Source of the DNA: Anniella stebbinsi
Taxonomy: Eukaryota; Chordata; Lepidosauria; Squamata; Anniellidae
Length of the DNA: 64,000 nt
Direction of reading: 5' to 3'
Assembly: GCA_029215795.1 (NCBI GenBank)
Contig: JARDYH010000002.1
Coordinates: 364,896,973-364,960,972, forward strand
Position numbers and translations under genes: made by a program. The notes under the pieces were generated by a model that saw nothing but the letters and a program-made list of their open reading frames with translations, made no database searches and was not told where the DNA came from. This document shows, in pieces, positions 10,495 to 22,640 of this stretch (position 1 is its first letter; every line of letters starts with the position of its first letter).

Positions 10495-13400
10495 TGTGGT
10501 AGTGGACATAGAACTGAGCTCCCTGAAAATTTGGAGTTTCATTTTTTAAAAAATCAAGGTACGAGCCCTCATTGCTGAGAAGATCAGGACTAGCAAAACT
10601 ATTTTTTTCCCTCTATCGACAAAATTGTATCCAGATTGCAGGATTTTAAAATGCTAGAGACACAATCCCTCCCTAAAACGATATCAAGAACGTATGTGGA
10701 TTTGATCCTGTACAATTGATAAATGAATAATATTAATAAATGGGACAGCTTATTTTTCCTTCTTGGTGCTTAAATTCAAATGGTTTTCAGGCCGGAAGGG
10801 TTTCATTTAATGTTGTGATTTTGACTGTGTGTTTCGTCCTACACATTGCAAACATAAAGTGATACTTCTCTGGTATCCTGGTGTTTAGGAAAGTATAGCT
10901 GTCCCAAGCCTTTGCAGATGAGTGGTGGTGGGGGGAATCTTAATGAAGTCTAACCGATTAATCGTATCTCCTGAACATGACAACAGATCCTTTCATCTGG
11001 CTCAGTCAACACTGAAAGCGAGGAGAGTAAAACTCTTTGTGATTCAAATCCAATTCTGTTGCGTTTCCAGTGGAAACCAATGAACATGTCCTATATGTTA
11101 TCGTTTTTAAGAAAAAACAAAATTCAGATTGCAGCTATATAGTGAGAGCTGTTTTATACTTTGGTGCAAAAAGTCATTGTGTGTAAATGGGAAAATATGC
11201 ACACTGGGCAATTTGGAATGGTCCGTTTTTTGTATTTGTGGGGAAATAGGTCCTATAAATGTGTAAGTAACATCTTGATATTGGAGTAGTCTCCCAATTA
11301 TTATTATTATTTACATTTATATACCGCCCCGTAGCTGAAGCTGTCTGGGCGGTTTACAAAAATTACAGTTCATTGGTCATTTCAAGCAAACGTGGAAATT
11401 TACATTTAGCGGGAACTTCTTGCACCGAGTTTTAAAAGTGAAGATTGAATCTGCTCTAAGAATTTCCTGATCCAACCATCATTTTGCTGTGCTGGGCAAC
11501 TGTTCGTCTTCTGTTTTGTGCTGGTCTGCTGTTCAGACCCTGGTTATGTTTTGAATATTTCCTGCTAAACTAATTATATTTTGAGTATAATTATTTGTCC
11601 TGTATCTTTCCCCTAGTTCCCCACGGGGGGAATTCTGTGTGTGTTCTGTCCTTTAACAATCCTGGCCTTAAACAAGTTGTACTTTTTTATTGTGAACCTA
11701 AGGCAGGTGGTAGAAAACTGGAAAAAAATGGCAAGTATTTGGCCCCGGGGCACTGTTTACTTAAATGGAGCTTGATTGCTGACAGGGTCTCCTGGAAAGA
11801 AAAGGCTCAATCTGTCTTACGTTGCAGAACACATAAAAGTGGGTAATTCTCGTCTCAGACAGTGTCGGGCTAAGCTGTGTTAGATCACTTTGGAAAATCC
11901 GTCTGGAGCTTTTGAGAGAAGCCTGCATAATTTTAGGGTCCTAACTATGCTGCTGTTTTATTTTGTGACTGTTAAGGGGAAAAAAAATGTGTGCAGTGTA
12001 CTGTAGCCCTAGGCTCAGATTGGATAAGAGCAATTTGACCAGAGATATTTTATACATTCCTGTTGCCGAGAAGCTTACAAGGAAAGCAAGGAGAGGTGCA
12101 TTTATTGACACTCAGGGCGGGCAACAAAATGACAAGTAATAGTGCCTTGCAATTTAAGAAAATAAAGCACAGGGGAATCAGGGGGTGTAGTGGAATCCCG
12201 TAAGGCTTTCCGCTTTAGAGAGAGACATTTTAAATGTATTTGCAAAGTCTTAGCAGCCCAGTCCTATGCATGATGACTCAGAAAGCTCTCATTGAGGCTA
12301 ATGGGGCTTACGTACTTTGGAGTAAGGGTGCATTGGATGGCAGCTAAATCCACCATCTTTATGGAGTCCTTGTCCTTCTTCTGTGTCTGCTGTTTTCTTT
12401 CTTCTAGTTCTCATCTGTTGTACGTTCCATCTCTAGCACCTTCTCAGTCTCTCTGTCTTTGTATACTAATCTCTGCATTCCAGCACCATTGTAATCCTGT
12501 GCATGTTTCCTTAGAAGTCAGTCCCACTGAGTTCAGGGGACCTTACTCCCCACTGAGTGTGCACAGAATCGGGTCAACTGGCCAGTTAAATGTTTTGTGA
12601 AACCATGAAAATTGAAAAATTGGCTTCCTGTTCTCTGCTTTGCACATCTGCCTTTTATTTTATCTGGGTTTTTTTTTATAATTGCTCTTATGTTGTTTTA
12701 TGTTTTTAATTTCATGAAAGCAATGTAATGGCAGGCTGATGATTCCGGTGTCCCTGGTTAAAAGCCCAAAAGAAGAACAGTTTTGTGAATGCATTGTTCT
12801 AGAAACCGCACCTAATGCTATTAAGTTATAATAATTCATTACGCCTTTTAAAAAAAAGTAGATTGCATTTCCTCTCAATAAGACTTAATTTGTTTTCATA
12901 ATTAGTATACTTATCATACGTGTTGATGTTGATTATTAAAGATGTTTTAGCTGCTCTAATAAAGTTTATGCTTTTAAAATACTTTACCATTATCAAACAG
13001 TAGTCAACATTTTTTGATCGGTCAAATGCCCAAAGTCTCCACTCTTAAGATCACATGATAATGATCCAGGACCAGCTGAAGACATTTTGCTGCCTGAGGT
13101 TAAGGGCAAAATGGCGCACGCCGCCCATTCCCTGTATGAAAGCCACCCAGGTTGGCCGTTGAATCTTGCTTTGGCAATGTGACAGCATCTTGACCACACC
13201 TGAGGGCAGTAGACTACCTTAGGGGACACAGGGCACATTGCCCCCTTCCAACACCTTGCTGCTGTTTCTTGCCTTCCGGCATTGACCACCTGAGGCAACT
13301 TGCTGCACTCCGTCCAATCTTAGGGCTGGTCCTGTGATGGTCAGTTTAGTGCAGAATTGAATGCAGTTCTATGATCAAAGTTTGGCTGCATCAAAGGGAT

Positions 13401-13735
13401 AGTGTGGGGGGGGGGTAGGGAGGAAGGCAAAAGTGACCTTGTGATTTGGGTTGTTTACACAAATGACTGAAATGTTTGCAAATTGAAAGAAAGAGTTGCT
13501 TTGACCAGCATTCCTTCTATTTAAATATCTCTTCTGTGTTCTGTAAACCGGGCTTGTAAAAGCCACTATCAGCACGTAGTGTGAATTGCCTGTGACGTGT
13601 GACTGTTCTTCCCCTGTGGGCTGATGGTCTTTTGGGATTCATTTGTGGAGTTGTTGTTGCAACAACAGCCTTATTCAAAGGTGTTCTTAGTTGCTCATGG
13701 AAGTGTTGCTCCACACCTTTAACGGAGAGGCTTTA
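10495..13735. other. Intronic sequence with little recognisable content
   Basis: A short minus-strand L2-like tail lies at 11295-11370 (ATATACCGCCCCGTAGCTGA, TCTGGGCGGTTTACAAAAAT). The rest is AT-rich and I see no exon, RNA gene or defined repeat. With 293-3550 this is among the larger apparently single-copy tracts of the intron and a candidate place for conserved non-coding DNA; that needs an alignment. Confidence 0.45.
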
Positions 13736-13740
13736 GAGCA

Positions 13741-13805
13741 GCCTCCCCCAACCTGGTGCCCTCCAGATGCATGAGATTACAACTCCCATCCTCCCCAGCT
13801 GGCAG
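13741..13805. mobile_element. Half of a palindromic MITE (CCTGGTGCCCTCCA family)
   Basis: It contains CCCCCAACCTGGTGCCCTCC, then GATTACAACTCCCATCCTCC. Only the left arm remains before the L2-like copy that follows. Confidence 0.65.
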
Positions 13806-13814
13806 GGCCAATGA

Positions 13815-14312
13815 AGATTGATCTTTTCCCCCTCTTTTCCAGTTTCGTGACCTGGCTTCTGCTCCATGGCTTATCTCTGTTCAGATGCTGGGCCAGACCA
13901 TCGCCCAGGAAGCTCAAGGGTGGCTTGGCGTGATGTCTTGAGCCCACACAGGCCACGGTTGCGGTCATGGTTCTGCTTCTGGTGGCCACTGCATCCAGAG
14001 ATGGGAGCGCTGCATAGACTAAACGTGGAGGCCCAACTGGCGCCAACACCAGCTTCACTTCGGCGCCAAGTTAAAACATGGCTTTTTATCAACGCCTTCG
14101 AGGGCTAAATTCTCCTTGGCGACACATAGTTTAAATTATTTTTAATTGTTTTACTGCTTTCAGATTTCTCTACCGATTTCGATTTGTTAACGATTTAATA
14201 CATTTTTAGCGGTGTAAATTATTTATGTTTATATCGTTCTGATTTTATCCGTACGCCGTCCTGAGATCCCTGTGATCATAGGGGCGCGATACAAATGTTT
14301 TAATAAATAAAT
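13815..14312 (+). mobile_element. L2-like LINE 3' end
   Basis: At 14027-14105 the frame reads VEAQLAPTPASLRRQVKTWL before a stop, the typical C-terminus of an L2-clade ORF2. The 3' UTR ends GGGGCGCGATACAAATGTTT and an AATAAATAAAT tail. It is 5'-truncated with frame breaks upstream. Confidence 0.75.
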
Positions 14313-14774
14313 ACACCAGCAGCTCTAAACCATGTTTTGCCTGCTGCGCATTGGGAAGCTCAACCCACAGTTTGGTTTCTAAGCTATAGTGGGTGCAGAA
14401 CGTGGTTTCGGCACAATATCTGAATAGAGCTGCTTTGGGTGCTTTTGAGGGAAAGTGGAGAGTGTTTTAAGAAAGTGCATGCTTTTCAAATGGTGTTTAA
14501 GCGGTCATAAAAGGGGAACCCTCTCTTAATGGCTTGAGGCCAATTTATGTATTCGGTTTACTGCTTGTGTGTGTGTGTGTGTGGAATCAGCTACATGTTG
14601 GAATGCTCCCTACAGTGGCGTAGGGGAAGGGACCCTTTCCTGTATGAAGCAAAATAGCCCTAACCTTACTCCTGTCATGCTAAGTATCTTTCTGTAGATG
14701 TCTTCAGTCAGGGGCATCATTCATGCACAAGATCTGCCAACTTGCTGCCTAAATGAGGAGAGCATCCCTCCGTA

Positions 14775-14900
14775 ACTTGATGTTCTCTATATGTGTTGGA
14801 TTGCAACTTCCATAATTCCCAGCCAGCATGGCCTTTGGCCATGCTGGCTGAGTTTTATGGGAGTTGCAGCCCAACACATCTGAACAGCACCAGGTTAGGG
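14775..14900. mobile_element. Palindromic MITE with a perfect inner hairpin
   Basis: The outer arms are CTTGATGTTCTCTATATGTG and the mirrored ACACATCTGAACAGCACCAG. At the centre CAGCCAGCATGGCC (14820-14833), TTT, GGCCATGCTGGCTG (14837-14850) is a perfect 14-bp stem. It is the most symmetrical copy of the family in the window. Confidence 0.75.
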
Positions 14901-14944
14901 AAAGCTGTAGTAGAGTTTGGAAGACATGATCAGATTCTGCCAAG

Positions 14945-15275
14945 TGTGTCATAAGAATATAAGAACTATTCCAGATCAGACCAAGGGTCCATCTTGCCTA
15001 GCATCCTGTTCACACAGTGGCCAGCCAGATGCCCCAAAGGGAAGCCCACAGGCAGGACATGGTGCAACAGCACCCTCCCACCCATGTTCCCCAGCAATTG
15101 GTGTATACAGGCTTACTGGCTGTGGTACTGGAGGTAGCACAGAGCCATCAAGACTGGTAGCCATTGATCGCCTTCTCCAGGAATTTATCCAACCCCCTTT
15201 TAAAGCCATCCAAAGTGGTGGCCATCCCTACATCTTGCAGAAGCAAACTCCAGAGTTTAACTGGCCCTTTGGCTT
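14945..15275 (-). mobile_element. CR1 LINE 3' UTR fragment, minus strand
   Basis: On the + strand it has CAGATCAGACCAAGGGTCCA, TTCACACAGTGGCCAGCCAG, CACCCATGTTCCCCAGCAAT and CAACCCCCTTTTAAAGCCAT, matching 6705-7000. It stops shortly before the ORF2 end seen in that copy. A MITE right arm follows at 15366-15422. Confidence 0.8.
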
Positions 15276-15365
15276 TAGTGGGCTAGTTTTGGATTTTGCT
15301 GACTGGTAGCCCTACAGAACAGTGCGAGTTCTGGTGCCTTGAGATATAAGAGGATAAGAGCCTTG

Positions 15366-15422
15366 CCGGGAGATGGTGGGAGTTGCAGTCCCACATCTCT
15401 GGAAGGTGCCCAGTTGGAGAAG
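15366..15422. mobile_element. Right arm of the palindromic MITE
   Basis: GATGGTGGGAGTTGCAGTCC then TCTGGAAGGTGCCCAGTTGG matches the right half of the CCTGGTGCCCTCCA family; the left arm is missing. Confidence 0.6.
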
Positions 15423-16161
15423 GAAGCCTTGGTTTAAACTTGTATCTTAAAGGCAGCCAATTTCATTAGTAAACTTCACTCACCTCACTCTGGATGTCCC
15501 ATCGCTTTGCAACCCATGGCATCAGGTGATGAAGGTGATGCACGGGGTGGGGGGGGGTGCACGAGCCCTCAGGTGTTTTTTCAGAGCATTTCAAGCATGA
15601 TGCTATTGAATAGATTTGGTTCATACATGCAGCTGCCGATTGTCCAGTGTAGAGCTATTAGGGGATGTGCATGCATGTTAGGAAACTGGTTTAACCTAAG
15701 TCTGTGATGCTTTGGGGGCATATACAAATATCCCTCTTAAACATAGCTCATCTGTTGAGTGTTTTTCTTCCCATTGAATAAGTACATCTCCCCACCCCGA
15801 TCCCATGGTTCACAGGGCATTGGATAGATTTATTAGCAAGTTGAATGTTAACTCAGTTGTCTTCCTTGCACTTCCCTTCATATTACAGTTGGGTTGACCA
15901 CTTAAAGAATTATTCCTGAACACTCTGCTTATTTTTGGTTTTTACGCCGAAAGAAAATCCAAGTAGAGGTGGGTTCATGACGACTCAGACATCAGCCAGT
16001 CAGTGCTGTGTACGGCCAGCTTCTGCTGCAAGTGGGCAGAACTGGTTGTCCTGAGCTTGATCCTGGTGAGGAAGCCACAGTGGTTTGACCATTCATATAA
16101 TATATACATTTGTACATAGCTACATATCCTGTCCTTGGCAGATATGATGAAGAGTTACCTC

Positions 16162-16528
16162 TAGGGATGTATGAGAAATTCATTTCAGTTCATTTTTGGT
16201 CAGGATTTACCCAGTTTTCACCTTACAGACCAAACACGGACTTGAACGCAATCAGTGGTCGAAGTCCTTACATTTCTGAGCTTGGAAAATGATTTGCAGA
16301 CCAAACAAAAATGTGTTTGACAGCCTGCGTACATTGGGAAAATGTGCACAAATACACTTTAATCGTTGAAAGAAGAATACCTACATTTGAAATATGCACA
16401 CAAATTTGCACCCATTTGGAAAAAAATATGGACAAAACATGCACTCTTAGACTTGAGTTGCAACAGGCTCTGAGATGGAATTTGGAAAATTTCTGCAAGT
16501 TCGGGTTTTGTTGATTTGCACATCCCTC
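16162..16528. mobile_element. Non-autonomous hAT-like element with TAGGGATGT ends
   Basis: The left end is TAGGGATGTATGAGAAATTC and the right end TTTGCACATCCCTC, imperfect inverted ends of the TAGGGATGTG type that recurs here. The interior is AT-rich with repeated TTTGCAC/TGTGCACAAA motifs and no coding frame. The flanking 8 bp do not match, so the copy is old or its ends are slightly misplaced. Confidence 0.6.
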
Positions 16529-16529
16529 T

Positions 16530-18060
16530 GTCCCATTTTATGAATGTTTCCAAGTGCGTTCTCTCTCTCTCCCTTACTTTTCTGTTTGCTAGGCTAATAT
16601 TCTGCCCTTCCTGGCATAGTTTCTTCACTTGACCTTTTTATAATTGTCCTGTAACAGCCTCCTTAAACTGTTGCGCTTGGATGTCATATATTTAAGCTAT
16701 GAGAACCTGTAAGTGCCAAGTGTCATCCTAACCTGTCATGGTGTTAGGATGAATATAGAAAACACATTTTTACGACAGAATAAAGTATGTCCTGTGCGTT
16801 CCTCATCCTGTGCTGCATTTAAAAGGTTCACTCTGGCACTGAGCCTATTTTGTTCCTTGCCTTGCTGGTCTTTCGGCATTATTAGAGCCATTTAATCTTT
16901 TCCCAGTGAATTTGAACCACTGAGGATTTGAACCTTTGTGTGCCCATTCGGTTAGATACCTTATTCGCCTTACAGGTGTTTTTTTTAATCTCACTATTTT
17001 GTGATGCTCTTAATGTTCTCAATTCAAAAATGTTTTCCCGACTTTTTGAGTTTCCAAATTCGCTAATCTTGCTTGCAGGATGATTGTGAAATCCTGGGAG
17101 GGGGGAAATGTTTTTCACAACTCTAGCTAGCACATCTGTCATTCTTCCAATTTTTAATTTTATACATGAGCAGTGTACTGGTGTTTTCACTTTGTGCGTG
17201 TGTGTGTGTATCTGTACAACCTTACAAGTCACCAATGTGAATGCAACACCGGGCAAAAGGGATTTTTTTTAAATACTCCTTTATTTTAGAAGCTTTGCAT
17301 TATATATTTCTACTAAATTAGACCCACTTATATGGGATGCAGTTCAGGATAATGAATTATATAAATTAACAAATATCAAGGACAGATACCGCAACAGTAA
17401 AAGCTGTAACAAAGGTTTGCTTGGATACATGTATAAAAATATTCAGTAACATATATATATCCTGCAATCGACAAAAGAGTATTGAAGGGAATCTGATCAG
17501 TCCTTTGTATTTCCAGCAAGCTGAGTTAGCGGCATTTATTATGATTATTTGATTTAAATCCCGTCCTTCCCTGACATGACAACATATAAATACCATGAAA
17601 ACCATGACCCTAAAAATACAGACATAACCAAATACAATAAATTTTGGATCTGGGCACTGTTTTTCTACAAAACCTTCATTACATTTTGGATTACCTGTAG
17701 ACTTTAATTGATGTGAGATCTTATCGCTCGTTAAGGAATCTTGCTTCAATCACACAACTTCCCTCATTGTGCTGTGATTTAATCAGTATGCTCTTGCACA
17801 AGTGTGCATTGATTAAAAATCACAGCAAAATAAGGAATCTTGATGCTCTTGTATGATTACATCCAGATTGCTTATTGCCCAATGTTGTAATCAATGTGCT
17901 TTACATTCTCACGTGAATCAGTAACCTGCATGGGAAAATGAGACATGAAAACTGGCGAACTGCACATGTGTCAATTTCAGGATTAATTTTAGAAATTCTT
18001 CCAGTTGAAACAGGAGGCAGATGGAGTGAAAGATGAGGCAGAACCAACCCATTGACGAGT
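16530..18060. other. AT-rich intronic sequence, no gene seen
   Basis: No recognisable exon or defined transposon. A short L2-like tail may lie at 17530-17630 (TTTAAATCCCGTCCTTCCCT). A small palindromic sequence around 17770-17830 (TGTGATTTAATCAGT with TGATTAAAAATCACAG) forms an imperfect stem. Confidence 0.4.
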
Positions 18061-18064
18061 AACA

Positions 18065-18420
18065 AGAGTTTTATACTTTTAAATGTGGTGGCTCCCCAAT
18101 TGTGGAACGATCTCCCCGACGAGGCCCGCCTGGCGCCAACATTGTTATCTTTTTGATGCCAGGTCAAGACTTTCCTCTTCTCTCAGGCATTTGGCAATAT
18201 CTGAGGAGCCTGGGTTTGTTTTGTTTTGTTTTGTTTTGTTTTTGTAGCTTTTTGAAGTGTTGAAGTGGGTTTTAAATGTACAGATTGTGTGTATGTTGTA
18301 TGTTTTTGCTGTTTTAATTTTTGTATATTGTTTTTAATTGTTTTTAATCCTATGTAAACCGCCCAGAGAGCTTCAGCTATGGGGCGGTATACAAATGTAA
18401 TAAATAAATAAATAAATAAA
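18065..18420 (+). mobile_element. L2-like LINE 3' end
   Basis: The frame at 18083-18200 encodes an L-W-N-D-L-P-D-E-A-R stretch, a usual L2-clade C-terminal motif, ending shortly after F-L-F-S-Q-A-F. The 3' UTR contains a GTTTT run and ends AACCGCCCAGAGAGCTTCAG, CTATGGGGCGGTATACAAAT, then (AATA)n. Confidence 0.85.
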
Positions 18421-18424
18421 TTTG

Positions 18425-18530
18425 AAATGGTATTTATGCTGCATTTAGTATATTTTATTGCTGTGAACTGCCCAGAGAGCTTCGGCTATTGGGCAGTATA
18501 GAAATGTAATTAGTTAATTAACTAATTAAT
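18425..18530 (+). mobile_element. Second L2-like 3' tail
   Basis: CTGCCCAGAGAGCTTCGGCT and ATTGGGCAGTATAGAAATGT form the same 3' tail as the copy just upstream, so two independent truncated insertions sit head to tail. Confidence 0.8.
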
Positions 18531-18534
18531 AACA

Positions 18535-19900
18535 AAATGGAATGGGTATGGGGTCCATATTGTGTGGGTCCAGTGAGTGCACAAGGGAGATAAATTCAGT
18601 AAATAATAAATAGTTCTTGGCTATGTAGGGGCTCTGGTGGACATACAGTCTTAACTTGCCTGCATTAGCGTGAAGCTTCAGATGCCAAAAATGCTGTATT
18701 GGGATTGAACTATTTCAGATGGCTGTTTGCATTTTTTAAATGTTAACAACAACAACAACAAAAATAACAACAACCTTTGTCGTAGAAGGCTATTTAGCTG
18801 CTGAAAAGGCTAGCCTAGAGTGTCTCCCTCTGGTGTGCTAGTTTTTGACATGCAGAGAGGTTTTGCCTTTTTTCTTTCTTCCTTTTTACATGAGGATGCG
18901 TTCAGGTATGCGCCTTCCCATATCTGTAGTCTGAAGTGGAACAGTCCCAGCAAGGCAGTACCATGTGATTATTGTGAACAGTTTGATAGGTATGGGGTAG
19001 GCAACGTTGTGCCCACAGAGGACACTTTCTTGGTGCCCATGAAGGTATCCAACTCCTGCCACTGTTTAATATGTGTGTGTGTGTCTGTTAACACAGTGTC
19101 TGGCCAGAAGCTGGGATTGCTGTGAAATAGGTTTCTGTTGGTGCTGAAAATTGTGGGTTCAAATGAGTTGTTTGGTGTGTTTAATACCTCTGCCTTGTAC
19201 TCAGCCTTTTGGGCAAGTTACTTGTCCTTTGCCACACCTCCCATGGTAGCCATTTTGTGCTGGTGCCTAAAACAGTTTCTCAAATTGCCAATTGCCAACA
19301 GCGGTAGGCTGTTAACCATGCATTTCAGTGGTTCTTTGCCATGTGTTTGGACCTCGCGAGTCTCTCAACATGATTGAATACCTTGGAAAGATAAAACTTC
19401 ACGCCTGTTCTTCTGCCACTAACGCATGTGTTTGTACAAGAGATGGATGGATATTGGTGCCGCTTCAGTGAGAGAAGGCTTCTAAAGTTGCAGGATTGCT
19501 TTCTAATAGGTTGGATATTACGTGGTATTTGGCTTTTAGAGTGCAAGTAAGAAATATCTCTGTTCATTCATCAAACTACTTGCACTTGCCATGATGAGTA
19601 TGCGTCATGCCGGCCTTAAAATATTTGATACATTCAAACCTTAGGCAAATTCAGGTAGGCGATTGATATGTGTCTCCGTGCATGAGTGAAGTGAAGGAAT
19701 CCAGGTTGCTGTGGCCTTTTAAGCGTACCTAAAAGTAAAAATTCATTTAAATCCCTGAGTGAGCAACTATAGTTTTCTTGGGCAGCTTGGCCCAAAGTCC
19801 AGTTGTTTGCATAGTTTTGATGTTTGCCTTCACATTGAACCTTACTTGAGACTTCACAGGGTTTTGGCCTGTTGAACTAGCCCCGCTGAATTTGTCCACG
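18535..19900. other. Intronic sequence, no gene seen
   Basis: No exon, RNA gene or defined transposon recognised. A short AAC run (18748-18775) and a GT run (19071-19084) are present. Confidence 0.4.
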
Positions 19901-19907
19901 CAAACAG

Positions 19908-20300
19908 CTCTGCCAGATCAGACCAAGGTGGTTCCACTTAGGACAGCCATCCCTAACCCAACATCTTCCCAATGTGTTGGACTTTAAACCCCCTAAGCCC
20001 CTAGCCAGCTGGATGGGGGATTATGGGAGTTGTAGCCCAACACATCTGGAAGGTGCCAGGTTGGGGGAGGCTGATCTAGGGGAGTGTTGTGCTCCACCCA
20101 GTAGCCAGCCTGATGCGACCGGGAAGCTGGCAAGCAAAACATGAAGACATCACACACACACACACATACACATACACCCTCTGCTGTTGTCTAGTAGACA
20201 CTGATAGCTACTTCCTCCATGAACTTGACTCACCCCTTTCCAAAGCCATCTAAGTTGGTAGCCATCTTGACAGACTTTTGCAGCAAACATCAAAGGCCAA
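19908..20300 (-). mobile_element. CR1 3' fragment, minus strand, split by a MITE
   Basis: The left part (19908-19943, GCCAGATCAGACCAAGGTGG) and right part (20074-20300, TCCACCCAGTAGCCAGCC and TTTCCAAAGCCATCTAAGTT) form one CR1 3' UTR like that at 14945-15275. The palindromic MITE at 19944-20073 interrupts it. A CA run at 20152-20165 lies in the right part. Confidence 0.7.
19944..20073. mobile_element. Palindromic MITE inserted in CR1
   Basis: The ends CAGCCATCCCTAACCC and GGTTGGGGGAGGCTG are inverted, and the interior has ATGTGTTGGACTTTAAACCC mirrored by GGGAGTTGTAGCCCAACACA. Its position inside a CR1 fragment shows that it inserted later. Confidence 0.75.
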
Positions 20301-20304
20301 ATCT

Positions 20305-21660
20305 CAATTTCCACTGTACCAGCAAGCTTTTGAGTAAGTCAGTGGAACATGAGACAGTGTAGAACTTGAGGCCGGCTCCTCATCATGACACTTCCTGAAG
20401 AACAGCCTGTTCCCGTCCAACTCCTGTTTTTCCTTGATATATCTAAGGACTCGAATTGCGTATGCGGGAAAGGAAGGGAAGGGAAAGGAAGGAACCTCAG
20501 TTGTCATCTTCATATTGCTTCTAGCGGCTACTGTAAACACTACACTTTTTAGCCTTCCTTCTGGCGGAATAGGGTATAACTATCATGGGATAGTTAACTG
20601 TGAACTAATAGGACAGTCGGTCAACAGTGCTGAATGGCCAATGTTCCACCCCCATCCTTAGTTCAGGCCATGGGCTGGAAGCTCTAGCGTGGTCCTTGTG
20701 ATGATGCAGCCCACGGAAAATGAGGTTGTTTCCAACTTGGCTTCCGTTTGAATGGGGCAATATGAAATTTGCATTAGAATTAGAAATCCTGAGGGAGCCC
20801 TGCGAGCAACATAAGGAGCGGCCTTATCCAGAGTCACAGAATGGGCGAGGGACCTGCCTGTTTGTAAAATGGCCGCCATGGCAGGTGTGCCCAGTCACAC
20901 AGCGCTTATTTCCCAGAAGGCATGCTGGTACTAAAAGAAAAGTAACTTGCCCTCAAACCTAAACGCAAGGCAGAGGTGGGCTCTGAGCATACAAACACAA
21001 AAGCATTTCTTTGAACCCAAGTGAGCCGGCCTCCTAGGTTTTGTTTTGTGTTTTTGTTTTTGAGGTTCATCAGACGAGCGTTTTATTGCACACTTGCTAT
21101 TGCCCACTTACGGATGTGCGCACACATCCTTTAGTTGTCAACATCTGCCTCCCATGGCTCCTGCTCCTTCTGCGCTTTTTTCTGTCACAAATTAGACCCC
21201 CCCCAAAAAAATCTGACTGTTTTGAAAGAACAGAATGTGCCAAGATCTCTTGCTGTGTGCAGAAAAGGAGCGTGATAAAAACAGCCCCTGAATGGCCCAT
21301 GTGGTCTTTGTTTACTTCCTCTTTCCCATTCGGGTAAAAGAGGAAGTAATGAAGGACAGAAGCTGGGGCAGAGAAGGGAACGCAATTTCCCCCCGTATGA
21401 TGATGCTCTTTGTTACCTTAAGAAATAAATAAAATCAGGAATGGCAAGGAGCCTGATTTGTGGGCACATTGTTGCCCACACCACAGGTACCATGTTGGAG
21501 ACCTCAATCCTAGTTTAAACTTGCTGGCAGGAATATTATGCCTTCTCCCATTTTGTTTCATAGACCTGATTTGTACCAGAGTAGTATGCTGCCCTCCCCT
21601 GGTTTCTTTCTCACTGGTCCCAGGTAACATGTATATCTTCTGCCCACGTGCCTAGTACAG
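20305..21660. other. Intronic sequence, no gene seen
   Basis: No exon or defined transposon recognised. A short purine-rich run (20464-20495, repeats of GGAAAGGAAGG) is the only simple repeat. Confidence 0.4.
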
Positions 21661-21669
21661 CTGGAACAC

Positions 21670-22058
21670 TAGGGATGTGCATGGCCAAAATTATCGTATT
21701 GTACCGTTATCGGAAATTCCGATATAAAAAAAAATCAGATCCGATCACCCGGCGTATTGTCGCTCTACTGAGAACTAGGTCGCAAAGCCTAGTTCTCAGT
21801 AGTCAGGAAGCAGTGGAGGGCAGCGAACGGCAGCGGGGAAGGCCGCAGGTAAGGAGCGCTAGTAGGGGGGGGAAGGGAGGGCCAGCCCTAAACTGGCAGT
21901 CCGATGATCCAATATGCCCGGTAGTTATCGGACATGTGGATTTCGGATCCGATCAGATAGGGCCTCCTTAGAAAAGTATAGTTATCGTTAATCGGATGAT
22001 CGATAACGACCTTATCGGATCATTATCGGACATCGGAACGATACGATACACATCCCTA
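21670..22058. mobile_element. Non-autonomous hAT element with 8-bp target duplication
   Basis: The ends are TAGGGATGTGCATGG and the inverted ACACATCCCTA. The flanks TGGAACAC (21662-21669) and TTGAACAC (22059-22066) match at 7 of 8 bases, the duplication length of the hAT superfamily. The interior has many GATCCGAT/TTATCGGA motifs and a near-palindrome around TACTGAGAACTAGG and CCTAGTTCTCAGTA. It has no coding capacity and would need transposase in trans. Confidence 0.85.
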
Positions 22059-22061
22059 TTG

Positions 22062-22062
<1 letters not shown>

Positions 22063-22116
<54 letters not shown>
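22063..22116. repeat. (CA)n(TA)n microsatellite
   Basis: About 17 CA units run directly into about 10 TA units. The array begins inside the right target duplication of the hAT element, so it may have expanded from that site. Confidence 0.97.
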
Positions 22117-22119
22117 TGA

Positions 22120-22640
22120 CATGTGTGGGTCAAAGGCATCCACATGACCCAGAGTTGCTTGAGAACATGCACGGAACGTCCCATCCTACCGCATCTCTGG
22201 AGATAACATGTGGACAGGACCATAGGAAGAAAGTGAAGGTCCCCCATCCATGCAGTGTTGGCGTAGAGATTTAAGTAGCTGGGCTCAAAGGGAGATTTAG
22301 CAGCACTTCAGAAGTAGGCTTTTTGAAAGGCGTTCACAAGGAACAGGAGAGGTGATATTTCCCTAAAGTTTTGGAGAAATATTGGACCCAGGTTTCTTCA
22401 TGGGGAGCCATTGTGTTGGGATAGCCGTTTTGGTACTGGGAATTGTGCATGTGATTGGTCCCAGTTCATGGGTGAATTGCCTCATTCCTTTGGATGCCCA
22501 AGTGCCTGGGGTGGATTGGGGGCTAAAGCTTGCAAGTTGCATTGCATCGCCAGCGTGGGTCGCCTGACCTTGTCAATATACAAACAACTTTCCAGAATCC
22601 CCCTCCCCTTTGTGTGTCTTGATGGTGTGATCGAGCGAGT
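22120..22640. other. Intronic sequence, no gene seen
   Basis: No recognisable exon or repeat in this 520-bp stretch. Confidence 0.4.
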
